Shown here piece by piece: positions 58,033 to 64,000 of a stretch of 64,000 bases of DNA. Where the stretch lies: NCBI RefSeq assembly GCF_000092285.1, contig NC_014100.1, positions 4,340,001 to 4,404,000 on the forward strand, written 5' to 3'. The DNA is from Caulobacter segnis ATCC 21756 (GTDB lineage: Bacteria; Pseudomonadota; Alphaproteobacteria; Caulobacterales; Caulobacteraceae). The position numbers and the translations under genes were made by a program. Numbering within the stretch: the stretch's first letter is position 1; each line of letters begins with the position of its first letter. The notes under the pieces are model-generated. The model was not told where the DNA came from, ran no database searches, and was given only the letters and a program-made list of their open reading frames with translations.

Positions 58033-58404
58033 TTAACCGATCCTGTAGCCGCAGAGCTTGTTGCCATCGAGATCGCGGAAATAGGCGAAGTAGGCTTTGG
58101 GCATGCGCGAGCCTGGAGCGCCCTCGTCCTTGCCGCCGAGTTCGATCGCCTTGGCGTGAAAGGCGTCAACCTCCTCGACCGTGTCGAATGCGAACCCGCC
58201 CATCATGCCGTTGCCGACACAGGCCGGATTCCCGTCATAGGGGCCGAGCACGCCGAACATGCAGCCGTCGCCGCGGTAAAGGCGACCGCCCGAAGGATGG
58301 TCGAACAGCGGCTTGAAGCCGATCGAGCCCAGGAGAGCGTCGTAGAAGGCCTTGGCCTTCTCCAGATCGTTCGAGCCGACCGTCACATAGTTCACCTTGG
58401 CCAT
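58033..58404 (-). CDS. VOC-family protein (glyoxalase/dioxygenase fold)
   Basis: 123 residues from an ATG with GGGAGG upstream. Paired beta-alpha-beta-beta-beta modules are visible: VNYVTVGSNDLEKAKAFYDALLGSIGFKP and, at the end, AYFAYFRDLDGNKLCGY. It may bind a metal and a small ligand; substrate unknown. It lies 66 bases downstream of the S9 peptidase on the same strand. Confidence 0.85.
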   Translation of the reverse strand: MAKVNYVTVGSNDLEKAKAFYDALLGSIGFKPLFDHPSGGRLYRGDGCMFGVLGPYDGNPACVGNGMMGGFAFDTVEEVDAFHAKAIELGGKDEGAPGSRMPKAYFAYFRDLDGNKLCGYRIG

Positions 58405-58470
58405 GGCCACCTCCCGTTTTCTTAGAAAACGGACCTTGGCATGAGCTTGGCGTGATCGCAACCGGACGAA

Positions 58471-60397
58471 CTATTGGCCCAGGCCGAGGACCTTGCGCAG
58501 GAACTGTGTCTCCACCTCGCGGCGGCGGTCGTTATTGGCCTTCTTCAGGAAGCCGTGACCCTCGTCCTTGAACTGCACGTACCAGGTCTCCACGCCCTGC
58601 TCACGCAGCTTGGCGACAACCTGGTCGGACTCGGACTTGGGGACGCGCGGATCGTTCCAACCCTGCATGACCAGCATCGGCTTGTTGATCTTGCCGACAT
58701 TGTTGAGCGGCGACATCGTCTCGAACGCCTTCAACATTTTGGGATCGCGCTCGTCGCCATACTCGGCGCGGCGCAGGTCGCGGCGGTAGGCTTCGGTGTT
58801 CTGGAGGAACGAGACGAAATTGCTGATCCCGTAACGCTCGACCCCGCCGGCCATACGGTCGGAATAGTGGGTCATGACGGCCAGAGACATGTAGCCGCCG
58901 TACGACTGGCCATAGACGACGACCCGGCTGGAATCGAGGTCGGGCTGGGTCGCGATCCAGTCGAGCAGCGCGCCGATGTCCTTGACCGAATCCTCGCGTT
59001 TCTCGGCGTTGTCGAGGTTCAGGTAGGTCTTGCCGTAACCGCTGGAGCCACGAACGTTCGTGACGATCACCGCCGCGCCCAGTTCGGCGACGCTGTGCTG
59101 GTGGAAGGCGTTGAAAGTGGGCCGCGACTGGCCTTCCGGTCCGCCGTGGATATCGATGATCACCGGCGCCTTCTGGCCCGCCGCCAGCTTGGGCTTGTAG
59201 AGGAAGGCGGGGATCGAGCGCTTGTCGAACGACGGGTAACGGATCAGCGTCGGCGCCGTCAGCGCCTCGGAGTCGAGACCGCCCAACTCCGAAGCCGTCC
59301 AGCGCTCCAGCTTGCCGTCGACCACGCCCCAACTCCAGGCGTCGCTGACGGACGTCGGCGTCGCGAGACTGAAGCCCAGTTTTGCGCCGTCCGCCGAAAA
59401 GACCAGGTTGCTGACCACGCCGGCGGGCAGGGGAGGGCTGGGGCAGCGCCCGGCGCGTGATGAAGTCCTGGACGATCAGTTTCGAATAACCGTCCTCGTT
59501 GACGACATAGGCCAAAATCCGTCCGTCACCCGAGAGCGCAAATTCCTCGACGTCCCAGGGCCGGTCCCCGGACACGATGCTCTTCGCGCCGGTCGCCAGG
59601 TCGATCCGTACGAGACGCTGGAAGTCCGAACCCTCGTCCGAAAGCAGCAACACAGATTTGCCGTCCGGCGTGAACGATCCGCCCTGATAGGCGACCTTGC
59701 CCTTCGAGGGGTTCAGTTCGGTCAGCTTCCCGCTGGCCACGTCGAGCAGCCAGCGCTTGGATTCGACGATCGAGAAGTAACGCCCCAGCAGCACGGTCTT
59801 CCCATCGGGCGACACCGCCATCGGCGAGACCTGACCCTCGCCCTTGAAGATCACCTTGGTCGCGCCCGACGCGTCGCGCATCAGCACGTCATAGTTCGCC
59901 GAGCCCTTGACCGCGCGCGACCAGACCAGAACCGAACCGTCCTTGGACCAGGCCGGCGAGCCGTTGCGGGTGGCGGGCTCGGTCAGTTGGACGGTCTTGC
60001 CGTCGGGACCGCGCAGGAAAAGCTGGAACCACTCGTCGCCGCCGGTGTCCTTGGAGAACAGGATTTGGCCGTTCGGCAAGACGTGGGGCGAGGCCACAGG
60101 CTCGTCATAGAAGGTGATCTGGCTGCGATCCGCGCCAGGCGCGCTGACCACATGCAGCTGATTGGTGTTGCCGAACCGCGTGGTGATCAACATGCCGCCG
60201 TCCGACAGCCAATCGCCGAACGCGGCGGATCGGGCGTTCTGGTAGCGCGCCAGGCCTTCACGGATCGAAGACGGCGCGACCGGCACATTCTCGAGGATCT
60301 GATTGCCGATTTCGCGGCGCTCGACGGCCTGCGAGAAGGCCGGCGCGGCGGAGGCCAAGGCCAGGACGGCGACGGAGGCGACGAGCAGCTTCTTCAT
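58471..60397 (-). CDS. S9 prolyl-oligopeptidase-family peptidase, frame broken by one base
   Basis: Signal peptide (MKKLLVASVAVLALASAAPAF), beta-propeller region, then an alpha/beta hydrolase domain. The frame changes near 59430. Removing one base from the run of four G at 59430-59433 (plus strand) restores ALPQPSLPAGVVSNLVFS and 641 residues. The catalytic Ser is in YGQSYGGYMS, Asp in WNDPRVPKSE and His in DEGHGF. It should act in the periplasm on proline-containing or other small peptides. Confidence 0.9.
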
Positions 60398-60417
60398 GCG
60401 AGACCCCAGACAGCAGA

Positions 60418-60439
60418 ACGGGCGCCTGTAAGCGCCCGT
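60418..60439 (-). terminator. Hairpin between dnaN and peptidase gene
   Basis: A GGGCGC/GCGCCC stem with a six-base loop, followed on the minus strand by GTTCT. A short terminator for dnaN is plausible, but the U tract is poor. Confidence 0.4.
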
Positions 60440-60464
60440 CCTTGAACTCGGAAAAGACCGCGGA

Positions 60465-61585
60465 TCAGACCCGCAGCGGCATCAGAACGTACTTCACGCC
60501 GGGGTCCACCGGATCGACCACCAGGGTCGGACTGGCTGGATCGGCGAAGCGGAACTCGGCCTGCGGACCGGCGATCTGGCCGCAGACGTCCAGCAGGTAG
60601 CGGGCGTTGAAGCCGATTTCGAAGGGCTCGCCGTCGTAGTCGACCTCGACCTCTTCGACCGCCTGGCCGGCTTCCATGTTGCGGACCGTCAGGGTGATGC
60701 GGCCCGGCTCGACCGCCAGCTTCACCGAGCGGCTCTTCTCGGCCGAGATCGTCGCCACGCGGTCGACGGCCTTGGCGAACAGGTCGTTGTCGAGCGTCAG
60801 GATCTTGGCGTTGTCGCGTGGAATGACGCGCATGTAGTCCGGGAAGGCGCCGTCGATGACCTTGGAGGTCAGGGCGGCCGCGCCGAACTCGAAGCGGACC
60901 TTCTGGGGCGAGACCTGCAGGTCGACCGTCTCGCCGGCCGACTCCATCAGGCGGCGGGCCTCGGCGATGGTCTTGCGCGGCACGATCACGCCCGGCAGAC
61001 CCACCGCGCCTTCGGGCGCCGGCATCTCGGCCAGGGCCAGGCGGTGACCATCGGTGGCCACGGCGCGCAGCTTGGTCTCGCCGCCGTCGTTGACGGTGTG
61101 GAGATAGAGGCCGTTCAGGTAGTAGCGAGTCTCTTCGGTCGAGATCGCGAAACGGGTCTTGTCGATCAGGCGGATCAACTCGTTGGTGTCCACCGCGATG
61201 CGGCCCGAAAGACCGTCGCTGCTCATCACCGGGAAGTCGCCGGCCGGCAGCACCGGCAGGTTGAACCGCGAGCGGCCCGCCTGGATCACGAGGCGCGGAT
61301 CATCGCCGCTGAAGCTCAGCGAGACGTCGGCGCCGTCCGGCAGCTTGCGGACGATTTCGTAGAGCGTGTGGGCGGGCGCCGTGATCTGGCCAGGCACATC
61401 GATCTGGGCCAGGCCCTCGTCGATGATCTCCATGTCCAGGTCGGTCGCGGAGAACGACAGCTGGTCGCGCTCGGCCGACAACAGGATGTTCGACAGGATC
61501 GGGATGGTGTTACGCCGCTCGCGACGACGCTCTGCACGTGCCCCAGCGCCTTCAGGAGCGCCGCCCGTTCGATGGTAAGCTTCAT
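60465..61585 (-). CDS. dnaN: DNA polymerase III beta clamp, frame broken by two bases
   Basis: ATG 61585 gives MKLTIERAALLKALGHVQSVV, then the frame derails. The rest (ERRNTIPILSNILLSAERDQLSFSATDLDMEI onward) is in another frame. Removing a CG dinucleotide at about 61520-61523 restores VVERRNTIPIL and 372 residues, the normal clamp length. The C-terminal MPLRV end is standard. The clamp tethers polymerase and is essential, so the break is almost certainly not real. Confidence 0.97.
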
Positions 61586-61684
61586 AGTCCGGTCCAGATC
61601 GTGCGAGCGCCCGAAAACAGAATCGCCCGCTACCCCCGTGATGATTGGACCGCCGACATTATCGCAAAGCGCGAAGGGGGAAAG

Positions 61685-61711
61685 GGGGCGCGCCCTTCAT
61701 TTGCGCGCCCC
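61685..61711 (-). terminator. Probable terminator of hrcA-grpE
   Basis: Nine-base-pair stem GGGGCGCGC/GCGCGCCCC with nine-base loop, 22 bases after the grpE stop. On the minus strand it is followed by a CTTTCC stretch rather than a clean U run. Confidence 0.5.
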
Positions 61712-61732
61712 AAGAGGCAAAATCGAGGAAGC

Positions 61733-62356
61733 TCAGGCCTTGGTGTCGAGAGAGCCACCCGAACCGTCGGCGTCGGAAGCCGCTTCGGCGTAGGGATTAC
61801 CCCCGACCGAGGCTTCGGCCGCGGCCGGACCAGTCGAGCCCTTGGCGGCGACCGCGACCATGGCGGGGCGCACGAGGCGCCCCATCAACTCGTAGCCGGC
61901 CTGCAGGACCGCGACGACGCCGCCAGCGGCGACCTCGTCCGACGGCTGCTCCATCATCGCCTGGTGCAGGTGCGGGTCGAACTTCTCGCCCTTGGCCGGA
62001 TCGATCTTCTTCAGGCCGTTGCGCTCGAAGGCCGTGAGCAGCTCCTTCTCGGTCATCTCGACGCCGATGACGAAGTTCTTCACGACCGGATCGGCCGAGT
62101 CGCGCGGGCTGTGGGCCGTCGCCCGAGCCAGGTTGTCGGCCGCGCCCAGGAGGTCGCGGGCGAACTTCTGGATCGCGTAGGCGCGCGCGTCGTTCATCTC
62201 GCGCTCAGCTCGGCGCTTGGTGTTCTCGGCCTCGGCGGCGTAGCGCAGGGCCTGCTCCTTCAGAGCGGCCACCTCGGCCTTCAGCGCCTCGACCTCTTGG
62301 GCGAGATCTTCGGTCTCGAACGTCGTGTCTTCAGCCGGCGTTTGTTCGTCGGTCAT
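61733..62356 (-). CDS. grpE: Nucleotide exchange factor GrpE
   Basis: 207 residues. A long N-terminal coiled coil (EDLAQEVEALKAEVAALKEQALRYAAEAENTKRR), the four-helix region and the beta-wing with FDPHLHQAMMEQPSDEVAAGGVVAVLQAGYELMGRLVRPAMVAV identify GrpE. It releases ADP from DnaK. It follows hrcA by 12 bases; an hrcA-grpE operon has been described in Caulobacter crescentus. Confidence 0.97.
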   Translation of the reverse strand: MTDEQTPAEDTTFETEDLAQEVEALKAEVAALKEQALRYAAEAENTKRRAEREMNDARAYAIQKFARDLLGAADNLARATAHSPRDSADPVVKNFVIGVEMTEKELLTAFERNGLKKIDPAKGEKFDPHLHQAMMEQPSDEVAAGGVVAVLQAGYELMGRLVRPAMVAVAAKGSTGPAAAEASVGGNPYAEAASDADGSGGSLDTKA

Positions 62357-62368
62357 CTCTTGAGGTCC

Positions 62369-63445
62369 TTATCCATCCATCATGCGTCCGAGCACCCGGG
62401 CGGTATAATCCACCAGCGGGATGACACGGGCGTAGTTCAAGCGGGCGGGTCCGATCACGCCGATCGCGCCCAGCACCTTCTGCCGGCCTGTCATATAGGG
62501 CGCCGCGATCACGGAGGAACCCGAAAGCGAAAACAGACGCGTTTCGGCCCCGATATAGATGCGCACGCCCTCGGCGTCGCGCACATCGTCCAGAAGGCCG
62601 ATCAGCTGTCCTTTCTGCTCCAGGTCGTCGAACAGCTGACGAACCCGGTCGATGTCCTCGCGGGCTCGGGCGTCAGCCAGCAGGTTGGCCTGCCCCCGGA
62701 CGATCAGCGAACGGGCGTCGCCCTCTCCACCGCTCCACGCCGCGAGTCCGTCCTCGACCAGGCGGGCGGCCGTCTCGTCCAGTTGGCGGCGCGCGAAGTC
62801 CAGTTCGGCGCCCATCTCGACGCGGGCCTCGCTGAGGGTGCGGCCTCGCAGGCGGGCGTTGAGAAAGTTGCTGGCCTCTTGCAGCGCCGAGGGCGTCACG
62901 CCCGGCGCCTGGCGCATCAGCCGGTTCTCGACCTGGCCGTCCTCGAAGACCATGACCGCCAGCACCTGGCCGCCGCCCAGCGGCACGAACTCCACGTGCT
63001 TGACGCCGCCTTCGCGGACTGGCGTCACGACAATCCCGGCGCCGCCGGCCAAGCCCGACAGCACCGCAGAAGCCTCGGCCAAAGCCTCCTCAAAGGAGCG
63101 GCCCTTGACCGCCAGTCGCGCCTCGATCGCCTGCTTCTCGGCCTCGGCGACGTCGCCGACCTCCAGAAAGCCGTCGACGAACATGCGCAGGCCGGCATGG
63201 GTCGGCATGCGGCCCGCGCTGGTGTGTGGCGCGTCCAGCAGGCCCAGCTGCGCCAGATCCTGCATGGTGTTGCGGATCGAGGCGGGCGACAAAGCCACGC
63301 CACCCTTGGAGATCGTCCGCGAGCCGACAGGCTCGCCCGTCTCGAGATAGGATTCCACCACACGCCGGAAAATGTCGCGGGCGCGGGCGTCCAGATCGGT
63401 GAGACCGGGCGTGCGGACGATCGGCCCTGGAAACAACTGCGTCAT
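62369..63445 (-). CDS. hrcA: Heat-inducible transcription repressor HrcA
   Basis: 358 residues. N-terminal winged helix ([26 protein letters not shown] and [19 protein letters not shown]) then [16 protein letters not shown], followed by a GAF-like domain ending with [24 protein letters not shown]. HrcA represses chaperonin genes by binding CIRCE elements. I looked for CIRCE (TTAGCACTC inverted repeat) in 63446-63585 and found none, so this operon is probably not self-repressed through CIRCE. Confidence 0.97.
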   Translation of the reverse strand: MTQLFPGPIVRTPGLTDLDARARDIFRRVVESYLETGEPVGSRTISKGGVALSPASIRNTMQDLAQLGLLDAPHTSAGRMPTHAGLRMFVDGFLEVGDVAEAEKQAIEARLAVKGRSFEEALAEASAVLSGLAGGAGIVVTPVREGGVKHVEFVPLGGGQVLAVMVFEDGQVENRLMRQAPGVTPSALQEASNFLNARLRGRTLSEARVEMGAELDFARRQLDETAARLVEDGLAAWSGGEGDARSLIVRGQANLLADARAREDIDRVRQLFDDLEQKGQLIGLLDDVRDAEGVRIYIGAETRLFSLSGSSVIAAPYMTGRQKVLGAIGVIGPARLNYARVIPLVDYTARVLGRMMDG

Positions 63446-63585
63446 GTCGACGTCATCCTGAGCGTGTCGTCCCGAGTCGTGTCGTTTGGGACCCGGTGGG
63501 CGAACAAAAGCAGTCGGCCTCTTTCAAGTTCCGCTGCCAATAGGATAAGCGGCCCCATCGACCTATTCAAACCCCGGAGTTTCCC

Positions 63586-64000
63586 ATGCGTCCGTCCGAA
63601 CGCGCCCCCGACCAGATGCGCGCCGTCACGCTGGAAACCGGCGTCAACCGCTACGCCGAGGGCTCGTGCCTCATTTCGTTTGGCCACACCAAGGTTCTGG
63701 TCACCGCCACGGTCGAGGAGAGCCTGCCCGGCTGGCTGCGCAACAAGGGCCAGGGCTGGGTCACCGCCGAGTACGGCATGCTGCCTCGCGCCACCCACAG
63801 CCGGGGCCGCCGCGAAGCGGCCGCCGGCAAGCAGAGTGGCCGCACCCAGGAGATCCAGCGCCTGATCGGCCGCTCTCTTCGGGCCGTCGTCGACCTCAAG
63901 GCTTTGGGCGAGCGCCAGATCACGTTGGACTGCGATGTCGTGCAAGCCGACGGCGGCACCCGCACCGCCGCAATCACCGGCGCCTGGGTCGCGCTACGGC
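63586..64000 (+). CDS. rph: Ribonuclease PH (3' end outside window)
   Basis: The first 138 codons of RNase [41 protein letters not shown], the RNA-binding [29 protein letters not shown] and the phosphate-site [20 protein letters not shown]. It trims tRNA 3' ends by phosphorolysis. The start has a CCGGAG site. It is divergent from hrcA with a 140-base gap. Confidence 0.95.
   Translation, partial: MRPSERAPDQMRAVTLETGVNRYAEGSCLISFGHTKVLVTATVEESLPGWLRNKGQGWVTAEYGMLPRATHSRGRREAAAGKQSGRTQEIQRLIGRSLRAVVDLKALGERQITLDCDVVQADGGTRTAAITGAWVALR

Noticed and set aside
63446..63585. CIRCE operator before hrcA
   Set aside because: No TTAGCACTC inverted repeat or close variant is present.

Overview
The window looks like a piece of a high-GC alphaproteobacterial chromosome, most likely Caulobacter or a close relative. 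The reasons are gene order (rph divergent from an hrcA-grpE operon, then dnaN, recF and gyrB), the leuC-leuD-leuB and trmD-rplS blocks, an efp/epmA divergent pair, GCTA-type -10 elements and codons that nearly always end in G or C. The dnaN-recF-gyrB neighbourhood suggests, but does not prove, that the origin is not far away. The assignment rests on remembered gene families and order; no search was run.

Layout. 1-5 kb: OmpA-type lipoprotein (partial), 2OG-Fe(II) oxygenase, a Tad-type von Willebrand protein, trmD-rplS. 5-10 kb: LysR regulator and leucine genes leuCD-(monooxygenase)-leuB behind a structured leader. 10-16.9 kb: chemoreceptor, acyl-CoA ligase, a compact four-gene minus-strand cluster (GNAT, SRPBCC, thioesterase, aldo/keto reductase) and a divergent LysR gene with a clear operator. 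17-21 kb: a 1338-residue protein made almost entirely of octapeptide repeats. 21-29 kb: efp/epmA, TerB, VIT transporter, thioesterase, zinc-finger protein, orphan ABC ATPase, a purine nucleoside permease plus NCS2 permease pair, tRNA-Arg(CCG). 29-37.5 kb, just after the tRNA: a KaiC-like ATPase overlapping a hybrid histidine kinase, divergent from a GH65 enzyme, an EAL-like protein and a glucokinase-family protein; both divergent promoters resemble EcfG general-stress promoters. 37.8-42.6 kb: dctA divergent from dctB-dctD (C4-dicarboxylate uptake and its two-component control). 43-52.5 kb: polysaccharide export and polymerisation genes (Wza-like, Wzc-like, Wzy-like, outer-membrane barrel) with a phosphatase, a LapG-like protease and a small membrane protein. 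52.9-64 kb: a soluble chemoreceptor-like protein, gyrB, recF, S9 peptidase, dnaN, grpE, hrcA, rph (partial).

The sequence carries at least six, probably eight, frame breaks of one or two bases in otherwise well-preserved genes, including the essential genes gyrB and dnaN. Nearly all are insertions. Sequencing or assembly error is the most economical explanation, so broken genes here should not be read as true pseudogenes until the bases are confirmed.

The most novel-looking item is the octapeptide-repeat protein at 17027-21043. Next come the KaiC/kinase and GH65 divergon with paired stress-type promoters, a soluble chemoreceptor with reversed domain order, and a Tad-like von Willebrand protein carrying an inserted FCCH-like domain.
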